From Lysinibacillus fusiformis (GTDB lineage Bacteria > Bacillota > Bacilli > Bacillales_A > Planococcaceae), in the NCBI RefSeq assembly GCF_003049525.1, contig NZ_PYWL01000001.1:310001-374000 (forward strand): 64,000 nt of DNA. Direction: 5' to 3'. Positions 33,069 to 42,249 of the stretch are shown here, one piece after another (within the stretch, counting starts at the first letter, position 1; each line of letters opens with the position of its first letter). The notes under the pieces are model-generated. The model made no database searches. It saw only the letters and a list, made by a program, of their open reading frames with translations, and was not told the origin of the DNA. The translations under genes were made by a program, and so were the position numbers.

Positions 33069-33100
33069 AGCCAACTCCCCCTTTATTTGTATCAGTAAAT

Positions 33101-33115
33101 AATTATCTGAAATTT
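33101..33115. promoter_or_regulatory. CodY-box-like site upstream of the symporter operon
   Basis: This 15-mer (AATTATCTGAAATTT) matches the CodY consensus AATTTTCWGAAAATT at 13 of 15 positions. It lies about 35 bases before the DUF485 start, in the AT-rich divergent promoter region. AT-rich background makes a chance match possible. Confidence 0.38.
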
Positions 33116-33271
33116 CAAATTATTATTTACTACAATTATTTTATTCTATTTCAACTTCAATATAGATATAAAATATTGCTGTATTAGTACAAAAAAATGC
33201 TATTTTAAGTTAAAATATTTCTAACATTTTTATTCTTGGGGGTTGGTAGCATTTTAAAGGTGGTATGGTTT

Positions 33272-34477
33272 ATGGAAAGCTCATTGGATAAGCAACAAAT
33301 GAGAGATTGGTTAGAAGAAGTTTTACCAAACGCTTTAATGGAGTGTAAAGAGCCAAAACCAGAAGATGACACCCTTATTGTCTATGAAGTCAATCGGTTA
33401 TTTGATTGGGTGAAGATTAAGCGACTAAAAAGAAATTATCCTAATAGTATAATTGTCCCAATTGTTACAGAACACCTCACCTACTCGACTGGTATAGCAA
33501 TTGAATTAGTTTTACCTGCACTTCTCATCAAACCATTACAAAAATCAAAATTTTTACGAATTGTAAAAAAGTTACACACTTCCTATCAGGAGAAAAAGGG
33601 TAGCACACTTACCATGCTCGAACTGACACAACAAATTTCCCAACATCAAACTTCTCCTTTCCGAGAAGCTTTTTTAAAACGTCTGATACGCGGTGAGATC
33701 GATAATGAACAGGAAATCATACAATCTGCATCCTTTTTATCGACTAACTGTATTCCTAATATGGTGTTCTTAATACAAGGCTATATTGATGTAAATGAAC
33801 AGAGAGCTCATCCACAAGATGCGTGTAGCATTATCACAACTGTTATTCAGCAGAAATTTGCCGATAAAGCGCCGTTGTCCTTTTTACATTTTGAACGCTA
33901 TTTACTTCTTCTTTTGCGAATTCCAAAAGACTATAACTCATTCAAGCATTGGTCAGAGGGCAAAGCATCTTTATTAGAGGTCATCGAGACACTAAAAAAG
34001 GACCATTGTATCCACCTTTTCATGGGGGTTGGGGGAGTATTTCAGGATGCTATGCAAGTGAAGGAATCCTATACTCAGGCACGAAAAGCTCGAAGAAAAC
34101 CGCCTATTGATAACATTCATATACGGTATTACGAAGATTTAACGAAGCACCCACAGCTTCAAAAAGCCATTCAATTTATAGAGGAGCATTTTGACGAACA
34201 GCTTTCTATAAGTGAAGTTGCGAAATATATAAGCTTTAGCCCAACACATTTTAGCAGGCTATTTAAAAGAGAAACGGGTCGCAATTTTGTTGACTATGTT
34301 GCCTTTACACGTATTATCAAAACTTTACCCTTTTTACGAAAGTTTGATTATACGGTTGATAAAATCTCCTCTACCTGTGGGTTCAATACACCGAATTATT
34401 ACAGTCTAACCTTTAAAAAATATGTTGGAATATCGCCAACAGACTACCGCAATACGAAAGAAATTTTGTTTAAATAG
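33272..34477 (+). CDS. AraC-family regulator with a degenerate receiver-like N-terminus
   Basis: A DNA-binding regulator of 401 aa. The last 100 residues hold two AraC helix-turn-helix motifs (ISEVAKYISFSPTHFSRLFK, then VDKISSTCGFNTPNYYSLTF). Residues 32-89 resemble strands 3-5 of a response-regulator receiver (DDTLIVYEV, SIIVPIVT, ALLIKPL with Lys-Pro), but the first acidic strand and the phosphoacceptor Asp are missing. The middle part (GVGGVFQDAMQVKESYTQARKA) looks like the YesN-type linker. No histidine kinase is adjacent. ATG is preferred over an upstream TTG because AAAGGTGG is spaced for it. Divergent to the symporter operon, which it probably controls. Confidence 0.85.
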   Translation: MESSLDKQQMRDWLEEVLPNALMECKEPKPEDDTLIVYEVNRLFDWVKIKRLKRNYPNSIIVPIVTEHLTYSTGIAIELVLPALLIKPLQKSKFLRIVKKLHTSYQEKKGSTLTMLELTQQISQHQTSPFREAFLKRLIRGEIDNEQEIIQSASFLSTNCIPNMVFLIQGYIDVNEQRAHPQDACSIITTVIQQKFADKAPLSFLHFERYLLLLLRIPKDYNSFKHWSEGKASLLEVIETLKKDHCIHLFMGVGGVFQDAMQVKESYTQARKARRKPPIDNIHIRYYEDLTKHPQLQKAIQFIEEHFDEQLSISEVAKYISFSPTHFSRLFKRETGRNFVDYVAFTRIIKTLPFLRKFDYTVDKISSTCGFNTPNYYSLTFKKYVGISPTDYRNTKEILFK

Positions 34478-34512
34478 GATGTAGTTTTTCGAGAATCTGC
34501 AAAAACCACATG

Positions 34513-34545
34513 AAAAAAGCAAGCCCCTTAAAGGAGACTTGCCTA
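34513..34545 (-). terminator. Terminator of ileS
   Basis: On the minus strand GCAAGTCTCC pairs imperfectly with GGGGCTTGC around TTTAA, followed by six T. It lies between the convergent AraC-type gene and ileS. No separate strong terminator is seen for the AraC-type gene. Confidence 0.8.
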
Positions 34546-34588
34546 TAAGCTACATAGAAAGCAGATTCTTATTATTCACTGATTCCAC

Positions 34589-37357
34589 TTACGCGTAATA
34601 TTTTTCTACTACTTCTGCACAGCGTGCACAAACTGTCGGATGTGCCTCATTCGCACCAACTGTTTCCGTAATAGACCAGCAACGTTCACACTTCTCACCT
34701 GTAGCCTTTTCAACAACAATGGATACATGTTCAAGTACCAAAGCATCTGCTGGTGCTTCTTCAATTGTAGCTACCTCAAAAGCAGAAACGATAGATAGTT
34801 GTGCAAAATCAATGTTTGCATCGTTCAATAATGATACTATATCTTCTTTTGCATATACTGTTACTTTTGCTTCAAGAGACTTACCAATCGTTTTAGCATT
34901 ACGAGCTTCTTCCAATGCTTTTAAAATATCATCACGTACATCAATGATTTTTTCCCATTTTGCACGAAGATTTTCAAAATTAGCTTGTACATTTTCCATT
35001 GGGAAGTCCGTTAATTGAACAGAAGCTTCCTCTACAATACCTTGAGCATGTAAGTATGACCACATTTCATCTGTAGTATGAGGGATGATTGGTGTCATAA
35101 TTTTAACTAAAGTCATTAATGTATCATAAATAACTGTTTGCATTGCTCGTCGATCTTTGTTGTCAGAACCTTCGATGTAAACTACATCTTTTGCAATATC
35201 TAAATAGAATGAAGATAACTCTACTGCTACAAAATTATTCACAACATGATAAACAGCAGCGAAATCATAACGATTATATGCAGCACGTACAGTTTTTAGG
35301 ACATCCTGTAAACGCATATACACATATTGATCCATTTCACGAAGCTCTGCGTAGGCTACACGATCTTTTGTTGGATCGAAATCAGCAATATTGCCGTGTA
35401 GGAAACGGAAAGTGTTACGAATTTTACGATATACTTCTGATACTTGCTTCAACATATCCATAGAAATTCGCACGTCAGCAGTATAGTCTACAGAAGCAAC
35501 CCATAGACGAAGAATATCTGCTCCATATTGATCCATTACCTTTTGTGGAATGATGACATTCCCTAATGATTTACTCATTTTACGACCTTCACCATCAAGA
35601 ACGAAACCATGCGTTAAAAGTCCTTTATATGGTGCTAAGCCATTAATAGCTACTGATGTAATAAGTGAAGAGTTAAACCATCCACGGTGTTGGTCAGAGC
35701 CTTCTAAATATAGATCAGCAGGGTATTTCATGCCACGTTCTACAAGTACACCTTGGTGTGAAGAACCTGAGTCGAACCATACGTCCATAATATCATTTTC
35801 TTTTGTAAATTCACCGTTCGGGCTACCCGGATGTGTAAAGCCTTCTGGTAACAACTCTTTTGCTGTTTTTTGGAACCAAATATTTGAGCCATGTTCACGG
35901 AATAGTGCTGAGATATGGCTAATTGTTTCAGGTGTAATAATTGGTTCACCATTTTCAGCGTAGAAAATTGGAATTGGTACACCCCAAGCACGCTGACGAG
36001 AAATTACCCAATCTCCACGGTCACGAATCATATTGTAAAGACGTGTTTCTCCCCAAGCTGGTGTAAATGCAGTTGCTTTAACAGCCTCTAATAGCTCTCC
36101 ACGGAACGCTTCAACAGACGCAAACCATTGAGGTGTGGCACGATAAATAACTGGTTTTTTTGTACGCCAATCATGTGGGTATGAGTGTGAAATGAAACCA
36201 AGACTTTCTAATGCATCTACTTCTTTTAGCTTTTCTGTCACTAGTTTATTGGCATCATTATAAAAGACGCCCTCAAACCCAGGTGCTTCATCCGTATAGC
36301 AGCCACTGTTATCAAGTGGACTAAGAATGTCTAAGCCATATTGCTTACTAATATGATAATCGTCTTCCCCGTGTCCTGGAGCTGTGTGAACACAGCCAGT
36401 ACCTGCGTCAGCAGTAACATGTTCCCCTACCATTACAAGTGAATCACGATCATAGAAAGGATGCTGAGCGACAATACGATCTAAGACTTCACCCTTCACT
36501 TCTTGAACAACTTCATATGCTTCCCATTCAAGAGCAGTTGCCACAGTTTCTAATAAATCTTTTGCAATGATGAATTTTTTATTTGCTACTGCAACGACAA
36601 CATAAACGAACTCAGGATTTAAAGAAATCCCTAAGTTTGCTGGTAATGTCCAAGGAGTTGTTGTCCAAATAACAAATTTAGCATCTGCTGGTACAACACC
36701 TTTTGCATCTTTAATAGCAAAGCTTACATAAATGGAAGGCGATTTAATATCTTTATATTCAATTTCTGCTTCAGCAAGAGCAGATTCAGAAGACGGTGAC
36801 CAATATACTGGTTTTAAACCTTTATAAATATATCCTTTTTCCGCCATCTTTCCGAATACTTCAATTTGACGAGCTTCAAACTCAGGTTTCAATGTAATAT
36901 AAGGATTTTCCCAATTACCACGGATCCCTAAACGACGGAATTGATTTCGTTGATTGTCAATTTGCTCATATGCATATTCTTCACAAAGTTGACGGAAAGC
37001 TGCTACTGACATTTCTTTACGTTTGACACCTTTATTTGTCAATGCTTGTTCGATAGGTAGACCATGCGTATCCCAGCCAGGAATATAATTAACATGGTAA
37101 CCAGTCATTGAACGATGACGTGTAATCATATCCTTTAATACTTTATTCAATGCATGTCCAATATGAATATCACCATTTGCATACGGAGGGCCATCATGAA
37201 GTACATATTCAGGACGACCTTCCGTACGCTCCATCTGTAATTTGTTAATATCCATCTCATTCCATTTATCTTGCATTTTTGGTTCATTTGCTGGTAAATT
37301 TCCACGCATTGGGAAATCCGTTTTTGGCATTAATAAAGTATCTTTGTATTCCACCAT
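34589..37357 (-). CDS. ileS: Isoleucyl-tRNA synthetase
   Basis: Charges tRNA-Ile. The HIGH motif is in [16 protein letters not shown] (about residues 57-72) and KMSKS in [10 protein letters not shown] at about 590-600. A Val-editing CP1 domain lies between, and a C-terminal zinc finger has the cysteines CERCW and CARC. The 922 aa length is the bacterial type I (Bacillus) form. ATG follows AAAGGAGG by 7 bases. It is controlled by an upstream T-box leader with an Ile ATC specifier. Transcribed alone. Confidence 0.97.
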   Translation of the reverse strand: MVEYKDTLLMPKTDFPMRGNLPANEPKMQDKWNEMDINKLQMERTEGRPEYVLHDGPPYANGDIHIGHALNKVLKDMITRHRSMTGYHVNYIPGWDTHGLPIEQALTNKGVKRKEMSVAAFRQLCEEYAYEQIDNQRNQFRRLGIRGNWENPYITLKPEFEARQIEVFGKMAEKGYIYKGLKPVYWSPSSESALAEAEIEYKDIKSPSIYVSFAIKDAKGVVPADAKFVIWTTTPWTLPANLGISLNPEFVYVVVAVANKKFIIAKDLLETVATALEWEAYEVVQEVKGEVLDRIVAQHPFYDRDSLVMVGEHVTADAGTGCVHTAPGHGEDDYHISKQYGLDILSPLDNSGCYTDEAPGFEGVFYNDANKLVTEKLKEVDALESLGFISHSYPHDWRTKKPVIYRATPQWFASVEAFRGELLEAVKATAFTPAWGETRLYNMIRDRGDWVISRQRAWGVPIPIFYAENGEPIITPETISHISALFREHGSNIWFQKTAKELLPEGFTHPGSPNGEFTKENDIMDVWFDSGSSHQGVLVERGMKYPADLYLEGSDQHRGWFNSSLITSVAINGLAPYKGLLTHGFVLDGEGRKMSKSLGNVIIPQKVMDQYGADILRLWVASVDYTADVRISMDMLKQVSEVYRKIRNTFRFLHGNIADFDPTKDRVAYAELREMDQYVYMRLQDVLKTVRAAYNRYDFAAVYHVVNNFVAVELSSFYLDIAKDVVYIEGSDNKDRRAMQTVIYDTLMTLVKIMTPIIPHTTDEMWSYLHAQGIVEEASVQLTDFPMENVQANFENLRAKWEKIIDVRDDILKALEEARNAKTIGKSLEAKVTVYAKEDIVSLLNDANIDFAQLSIVSAFEVATIEEAPADALVLEHVSIVVEKATGEKCERCWSITETVGANEAHPTVCARCAEVVEKYYA

Positions 37358-37451
37358 AAAAAAATCCTCCTTTATTTTACATCAAGCATATCGACACTCT
37401 TCTCATACGACAGTTATGGGCTAACTTTTCTGAAACAATTCGCGGACAAAT

Positions 37452-37725
37452 AAAAAAAGCCCTCATCCACTAAGGGACGAGAAGCTTCTACTCGCGGTAC
37501 CACCCTACTTGTAGCACAATCCAAATAGGTTGCACTACCTCTTTCAAGCACATTAACGTCGTGCATCACGAAATAACTTACTTTTTTCAGTTATTTAGCT
37601 CAGAAGTGATGTTCATTGTTAGTTGCTTGTTTGGGCTTCCACTATCCCCAAATCGCTTCACCACGCCTAACAAATACTGTCTTCGTCTCTGCTTCTATGC
37701 ATATGTCTGTACAAAATAATTGCTA
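37452..37725 (-). promoter_or_regulatory. T-box riboswitch (isoleucine) upstream of ileS
   Basis: The minus strand carries the conserved T-box AGGGTGGTACCGCG (37493-37506), which pairs with the free tRNA acceptor end. A terminator hairpin follows (CCCTT with GAGGG, then seven T, 37452-37475). The upstream Stem I region contains the AGTA and GGGGATAGTGGAAGCCC-type elements, and an ATC triplet (37608-37610) after GAAC fits the isoleucine specifier. Uncharged tRNA-Ile would favour the antiterminator and ileS expression. Confidence 0.93.
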
Positions 37726-37731
37726 TAACAA

Positions 37732-37760
37732 AGTATATGAAATTCAAACAATCGCGTCAA
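37732..37760 (-). promoter_or_regulatory. Sigma-A promoter of ileS
   Basis: On the minus strand TTGACG and TATACT are separated by exactly 17 bases, just upstream of the T-box leader. The hexamers are the same as those of the pyr promoter. Confidence 0.82.
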
Positions 37761-37779
37761 GTTTCATTTAAATTTGATC

Positions 37780-37798
37780 CTCTCCATGAAAAGGAGAG
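37780..37798 (-). terminator. Possible weak terminator of divIVA
   Basis: CTCTCC and GGAGAG form a 6-bp stem around TTTTCAT directly after the divIVA stop on the minus strand. There is no clean T run (GATCAAATTT follows), so termination may be weak. Confidence 0.4.
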
Positions 37799-38323
37799 TT
37801 ACATATCTTCTGCTTCTTGCGCTTCATCTACAGAAGCTTGAATTTCTGTTAAATCGATATCATACTGAAGCAAATGCTCCCAATCGTCAGCATTTAATAA
37901 ATCAAGCTGGGCTTCAACAAGCATTTTGAAACGATTACGGAACACCTTAGATTGTTTTTTAAGTTCATCAATTTCAATTGTAACCTTACGTGCTTTCGTT
38001 AAAGCATCATTAACGATTCGATCAGCATTTTTCTCTGCTTCTTTGACAATAAGCTTTGCCTCTTTTTGAGAATTTCTACGTACTTCATCTGCAGCTTCTT
38101 GTGCAACCACAATAGACTTTTGTAATGTTTCTTCTAAAGAGCTAAAATGCCTCGCTTGCTCTAAGGCCATTTCTAGTTGCTTATCAACCTCTTTTTTTTC
38201 ACGCAGCAAAATTTCATAGTCTTTAATGATTTGATCTAAAAATTCATTTACTTCATCTTCAGCATATCCTCTGAAAGCTTTTGTAAACTCCTTATTATGT
38301 ATATCAATAGGTGATAATGGCAT
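37799..38323 (-). CDS. divIVA: Cell division initiation / pole-organising protein DivIVA
   Basis: A peripheral membrane coiled-coil protein that marks curved membrane at septa and poles, placing MinCD and sporulation factors in Bacillus. The N-terminal membrane-binding domain has the conserved PLSPIDIHNKEFTKAFRGY start with the Phe-Arg pair that inserts in the membrane. A long heptad coiled coil covers about residues 30-150, and the acidic tail is short. It has 174 aa with ATG preceded by AAGGAGAGAAGGAT; a 20-codon upstream extension is not family-like. It follows the sepF-ylm genes, as in B. subtilis. Confidence 0.95.
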   Translation of the reverse strand: MPLSPIDIHNKEFTKAFRGYAEDEVNEFLDQIIKDYEILLREKKEVDKQLEMALEQARHFSSLEETLQKSIVVAQEAADEVRRNSQKEAKLIVKEAEKNADRIVNDALTKARKVTIEIDELKKQSKVFRNRFKMLVEAQLDLLNADDWEHLLQYDIDLTEIQASVDEAQEAEDM

Positions 38324-38418
38324 ACTATCCTTCTCTCCTTTTCGTGTACATTCGTAATTCCTATTATACAATTCTTCCGACAACTTAGCAGTATAAAATA
38401 ATGAAATTTACTTTTCTT

Positions 38419-39207
38419 TTAGCTTTTTTGAGCCAATCGACCGACTTGTAGACGGATTTTATCTTTTTTTGTACGGCCTTCTGTCATAATTATTTTCAAA
38501 CGACCGCTCCCTCTTATCGATAAAATATCCCCTTCTTGTAATTCAAAAGCAACAGCATCACGCTCTGTCCAATTAACACGCACTTTTTTACCAGTAATTA
38601 AAGCTTGTGCTTTTTGACGAGACACTTTCAAAACGGTTGCAATAATAACATCTAATCGCATGGAGGTAACCGTGTGAGATTCCTCCAGCCATTCATCTTC
38701 ATTAATAAGGAGAGGCTCCTGTTCTTTAAGGGATTCAACATGTACCTTTACTTTACCAATGCCTGTTAAATGTAAACGGACATATTCTGCCACTTCTTTT
38801 GCAACGACAAATTGGATTTGATGCTCACTCACGCGAATATCACCGAATTTACTACGATTTAACCCTAATGATAACAAGGCTCCTAAAACATCTGGATGGC
38901 GTAATTGTACAAATTTAACGGGATACTGAAGTGTAAAAGCTGTCAGTTGAAAGTCTTTATCTGTAGGCTCATAGTAGGCTGGATAAATGAGCATACGTTG
39001 TCTCTCCGCCTCATTAAATAACCCCGCACATAATGTATTCATTGAGTCATCCTGTCCAATAATAGATGTCACTATAAAGCGCTGTCTTGGATCAAGAAAA
39101 TCAGTCAGCTTAGGTGCATAGCGATCCTCTACCTCCCGCTGCCAGCTTATTACCTGTTCAATAAAAGGTTGCTCATCTTTCCGAAAATGCTGAATCAAGT
39201 GCTCCAT
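38419..39207 (-). CDS. ylmH: S4-domain RNA-binding protein YlmH
   Basis: An RNA-binding protein of the division cluster. The C-terminal S4 domain (about residues 180-245, RLDVIIATVLKVSRQKAQALITGKKVRVN seen in parts) is clear, after an RNA-binding N-terminal region of the YlmH family. Recent family work connects YlmH to rescue of stalled 50S ribosomes, parallel to RqcH; that role is from the family, not shown here. Length 262 aa matches B. subtilis (257). Lies between ylmG and divIVA. Confidence 0.93.
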   Translation of the reverse strand: MEHLIQHFRKDEQPFIEQVISWQREVEDRYAPKLTDFLDPRQRFIVTSIIGQDDSMNTLCAGLFNEAERQRMLIYPAYYEPTDKDFQLTAFTLQYPVKFVQLRHPDVLGALLSLGLNRSKFGDIRVSEHQIQFVVAKEVAEYVRLHLTGIGKVKVHVESLKEQEPLLINEDEWLEESHTVTSMRLDVIIATVLKVSRQKAQALITGKKVRVNWTERDAVAFELQEGDILSIRGSGRLKIIMTEGRTKKDKIRLQVGRLAQKS

Positions 39208-39371
39208 CTCGTTGTCTCCTCTTTCATCGTTCCTATTTGCCTCATGGATTGGATAAACATAGTATTCCCAATCATTGGTACTTTGACATCATGGCATTAA
39301 AATTTTTTCGAGTTCACTCGAATAGACACTTTAAAATTCGCGACGTCTGCTTTTCTTCTTTTCAATATAAA

Positions 39372-39403
39372 TAAAAAACCCCCACTAAAACGTGAGGATT
39401 TTA
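39372..39403 (-). terminator. Terminator after ylmG
   Basis: On the minus strand CCTCAC pairs with GTGGGG around GTTTTA, followed by six T, just after the ylmG stop. It would separate sepF-ylmG from ylmH-divIVA. Confidence 0.72.
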
Positions 39404-39406
39404 TAT

Positions 39407-39688
39407 TTATACGAACATAAGAAATAATTTCTGAATGACTATCACAAGTCCTCTTTCAATAAAATTCAGCATAAAGATTGCCACAATTGGTGAAATATCA
39501 ATCATACCAAGCGGTGGGATAAACTTTCGGAATATCCCCAAATAAGGCTCACACACTTTTTCAAGCATTCGTCCAATGGCTGAATTTTGAGCGGCAGGCA
39601 CCCAAGACATTAAGATATATGCAATTAGCATAAATGAATAAATCCTAAATGCTAATGATACATAACCAAGTATTATAAAAAAAGTCAT
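39407..39688 (-). CDS. ylmG: YggT-family membrane protein YlmG
   Basis: A 93 aa inner-membrane protein with two hydrophobic segments (about residues 2-28 and 62-85). The YggT pattern with [13 protein letters not shown] and the [18 protein letters not shown] segment is present. It sits next to sepF, as in most Firmicutes. A role in membrane or nucleoid organisation and division is proposed for the family but the biochemical function is not known. Confidence 0.92.
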   Translation of the reverse strand: MTFFIILGYVSLAFRIYSFMLIAYILMSWVPAAQNSAIGRMLEKVCEPYLGIFRKFIPPLGMIDISPIVAIFMLNFIERGLVIVIQKLFLMFV

Positions 39689-39708
39689 ATAAACTACAAT
39701 CCTCGCTA

Positions 39709-40206
39709 TTAATTATCGTCTAAAATAAAGTTTGTAATTTCACCAGTCACTTCTACATTGTCTGGAGTGCAAAGGAAAATATCTTTTCCGATACGTTGTA
39801 TATCCCCTGCAAGGGCATAAACTGTGCCACTTAAAAAATCAATAATGCGTTTACCTTGCTCTCGCTCAATACGTTGTAAATTGACGATAGCTGCACGTTT
39901 ATTTTTTAAATGTTCCGCGATATCTTGTGCTTCTGCATAGACTCTAGGCTCTATTAAGACAACTTTTGCTCCTTTGGAACTCATCGCAGCTTGTAAGCTG
40001 ACAATATTATTAGGCGTAGCTGTACTTTGCGGCACAATTTCATGGATCGATGCCTTACGTTCTTTAATTGTTTTTTTAGGCTTTACTGAATGAATCGGTT
40101 GCTGTTGTTGTACAGGTTGTTGCTGCTGAATAGGAGCTTGCGTGATTTCTTCTTCTAGTTCTTCTTCGAGGTAAAAGAAGTTTTTAATTTTATTTTTCAT
40201 GCTCAT
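39709..40206 (-). CDS. sepF: Cell division protein SepF
   Basis: Bundles FtsZ filaments and anchors them to the membrane. The N-terminal amphipathic helix [16 protein letters not shown] is the membrane anchor, a Gln-rich linker with [10 protein letters not shown] follows, and the SepF core domain occupies about residues 75-165. Start chosen at MSMKNK by similarity to B. subtilis SepF, with GAGGGG 6 bases upstream. It gives 165 aa, overlapping the ylmE stop by 17 bases. Confidence 0.95.
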   Translation of the reverse strand: MSMKNKIKNFFYLEEELEEEITQAPIQQQQPVQQQQPIHSVKPKKTIKERKASIHEIVPQSTATPNNIVSLQAAMSSKGAKVVLIEPRVYAEAQDIAEHLKNKRAAIVNLQRIEREQGKRIIDFLSGTVYALAGDIQRIGKDIFLCTPDNVEVTGEITNFILDDN

Positions 40207-40894
40207 CCTGTTCCCCTCTTTCATTTCCAACAAGAGCCGTTCCGACTCGAACAAAAGTAGCCCCTTCCTCTACCGCAATTTCAAAGTCATTAGACATGCC
40301 CATTGATAACTCGGTACAAGGTGCGTGTGCGAATCCTTGCTCGGCTATTTGCTGTTGACATTGTTTTAATTGCTTAAATACAGAACGAATAAGTGTTTCG
40401 TCTTCTGTGTTTGGTGCCATTGTCATTAAACCGACAACTTCGACTTTTGTAAAACCTTTCAATGATTCTACAAAAGGTAAAACTGCTTCCATGCTTAAAC
40501 CATGTTTTGATTCTTCCCCTGAAACATTTACTTGTATAAAACATTTTACAGGCTTTACTGCTCTTTTTTCAATTTCTTCTGCCAAACTCAAACGATCTAA
40601 TGAATGTAAATAATCAATGCTGTTAATCACTTGTTTTACTTTACGTGTTTGTAGGGACCCGATATAATGCCAATTGACATGGGCTTGAATAGCAGATAGT
40701 TTACGATTTAAACCTTCAGGTCGGTTTTCTCCTAAATGAGTCAATCCAGCTTCGATTGCTTCTTGGGTTCTTTCTACAGAAACCTCTTTCGTCACAGCTA
40801 TTATTTGAACATTATTGGCTTCACGATTGACTCTTGTTTCTGCTGCTGCTATTAAATCATTTAGTTTGTTTAAATTTGCTAAAATTTTTGTCAC
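40190..40894 (-). CDS. ylmE: PLP-binding protein YlmE (YggS/PROSC family)
   Basis: A pyridoxal-phosphate homeostasis protein of alanine-racemase N-terminal barrel fold. The PLP Lys lies in IIAVTKEVS, and the phosphate-binding and C-terminal [25 protein letters not shown] motif (in parts GMSNDFEIA and VRVGTALVG) is present. GTG is proposed as start by alignment with B. subtilis YlmE; an upstream TTG would add 21 residues. The ribosome site is weak for both. 234 aa. Confidence 0.9.
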   Translation of the reverse strand: MTKILANLNKLNDLIAAAETRVNREANNVQIIAVTKEVSVERTQEAIEAGLTHLGENRPEGLNRKLSAIQAHVNWHYIGSLQTRKVKQVINSIDYLHSLDRLSLAEEIEKRAVKPVKCFIQVNVSGEESKHGLSMEAVLPFVESLKGFTKVEVVGLMTMAPNTEDETLIRSVFKQLKQCQQQIAEQGFAHAPCTELSMGMSNDFEIAVEEGATFVRVGTALVGNERGEQDEHEK

Positions 40895-40983
40895 TGTTTT
40901 TCCCAACTTTACAACATTAGTTTCTCTTATTGTAACAAGCAATGCTTGATTTATCAATGAATAGCCTGACCTATGTCAGCCTT

Positions 40984-41220
40984 TTAGGAAAGTGCCTTTA
41001 CCAAAATGACATCCTTGCCAACGACAAGCACATCTTTCATATACACTTTTCTTACAGATTCTTCTCCTTTAAAAAAACCAAGATATTTTCGGGGCTCGGC
41101 AATTAAAAATGCTGTTACATAGCCCGTTTCTTTCGATACCTCTGCATCTACCACAAATCCTATAAATCGCCCATTTCCTGCTTCAATTACTTCTTTTTGT
41201 TGTAATAATGAGAACCGCAA
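40984..41220 (-). CDS. ylmC: YlmC/YmxH family PRC-barrel sporulation protein
   Basis: A 78 aa PRC-barrel protein. The pattern LQQKEVIEAGNGRFIGFVVD (start region) and the C-terminal VGKDVILVK match B. subtilis YlmC. In the Bacillus family these small proteins are made during sporulation; the precise role is unknown. TTG is the start because AGGAGG is 7 bases upstream and it aligns with YlmC; an ATG 57 bases upstream would add unrelated residues. It follows sigG, as in B. subtilis. Confidence 0.85.
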   Translation of the reverse strand: MRFSLLQQKEVIEAGNGRFIGFVVDAEVSKETGYVTAFLIAEPRKYLGFFKGEESVRKVYMKDVLVVGKDVILVKALS

Positions 41221-41326
41221 TGAAAAACCTCCTCTATCCATTACTCTTTCATCTAAATTATTTTTCTCTATCATCAAACTTTGCTGTCTCTTTATATTTA
41301 TGTATCAATCGTTCATTGAATGAAGA

Positions 41327-41363
41327 TAAAATGCGCACCGAATAATTCGATGCGCATTTTTTT
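41327..41363 (-). terminator. Terminator of sigG
   Basis: ATGCGCATCGAAT pairs with ATTCGGTGCGCAT on the minus strand, followed by TTTTATCTT. The hairpin begins at the sigG stop codon. The A/T runs on both sides would let it act in both directions. Confidence 0.85.
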
Positions 41364-42135
41364 ATTTGTAATCTTTTTGCATTGTTTCAATTGCATTTTT
41401 TTCAAGACGTGAAATTTGTGCTTGTGAAATGCCTAATTCCTTAGCAATCTCAGTTTGTGTTTCACCATAATAAAAACGTTTTGCCACGATCATTTGCTGA
41501 CGTTCATCTAGTTTTTGCAAGCTTTCCTTTACCGACACATAGGCAACCCATTGATCTTCTGATACATCATCATCACGTAATTGGTCCATCATATAGACAG
41601 CGTCCCCTCCATCTGAATATATGGGCTCTTGTAATGACATTGGGTCTTGAATTGCATCTAAAGCAAATAAAACATCTTCTTTTTTCATCTCGATCATGTC
41701 AGCAATTTCTTCAATCGTTGGTTCGCGCAAATTTTCGGTTATCCACTGTTCTTTTGCTTGCATTGCCTTATACGCAATATCTCTTAAAGAACGAGATACT
41801 CGTAATGCATGATGATCACGCAGATGGCGACGAATTTCACCAATGATCATTGGGACAGCATATGTTGAAAATCTCACATTATGCTTTAAATCAAAATGAT
41901 CAATGGCTTTCATGAGGCCAATACAGCCTACTTGAAATAAATCATCTGCCTGTTCACCTCTATAGGCAAATCTACCAACAATACTTAGCACTAACCTTAA
42001 ATTGCACATGACAAGCTCTTCTCTGATTTCAGTTTCACCAGCTTGTAAACGAATGAAGAGTTCCTTCATTTCCTCGTGCTTTAAAATTGGCAAAGTCGAT
42101 GTATCTAAGCCGCAAAGATCTACTTTTGTTCGCAT
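41362..42135 (-). CDS. sigG: RNA polymerase sporulation sigma factor SigG
   Basis: The late forespore sigma factor. It starts MRTKVDLCGLDTSTLPIL, like B. subtilis SigG. Region 2 (core binding and -10 recognition) includes DDLFQVGCIGLMKAIDHFD and VRFSTYAVPMIIGEIRR, and region 4 has the HTH with TQTEIAKELGISQAQISRLE. Length 257 aa (B. subtilis 260). ATG follows GGAGGA. It is preceded by a sigma-F-like promoter, so it can be transcribed independently of the sigE operon. Confidence 0.97.
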   Translation of the reverse strand: MRTKVDLCGLDTSTLPILKHEEMKELFIRLQAGETEIREELVMCNLRLVLSIVGRFAYRGEQADDLFQVGCIGLMKAIDHFDLKHNVRFSTYAVPMIIGEIRRHLRDHHALRVSRSLRDIAYKAMQAKEQWITENLREPTIEEIADMIEMKKEDVLFALDAIQDPMSLQEPIYSDGGDAVYMMDQLRDDDVSEDQWVAYVSVKESLQKLDERQQMIVAKRFYYGETQTEIAKELGISQAQISRLEKNAIETMQKDYK

Positions 42136-42179
42136 ATTCGATTCCTCCGGATGTTATTCTCTGACTAAACCGTGACATC

Positions 42180-42207
42180 AGTTTGTCCGAGAGAAACAAG
42201 AATATGC
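42180..42207 (-). promoter_or_regulatory. Sigma-F/sigma-G-type promoter upstream of sigG
   Basis: On the minus strand GCATA and GGACAAACT are separated by 14 bases. They fit the forespore sigma consensus (GYWTA, about 15 bases, GGNNANANT). Expected from the known control of spoIIIG by sigma F and then sigma G itself. Confidence 0.65.
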
Positions 42208-42249
42208 ACAAAAGCTATGACCAATTTTAGGTAGGTTAATTTTCCCTTT

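Noticed and set aside
40060..40140. Repeated CAA/CAG (Gln) codons in sepF as a possible tandem repeat
   Set aside because: This is the normal Gln-rich linker of SepF; not a DNA repeat of note.
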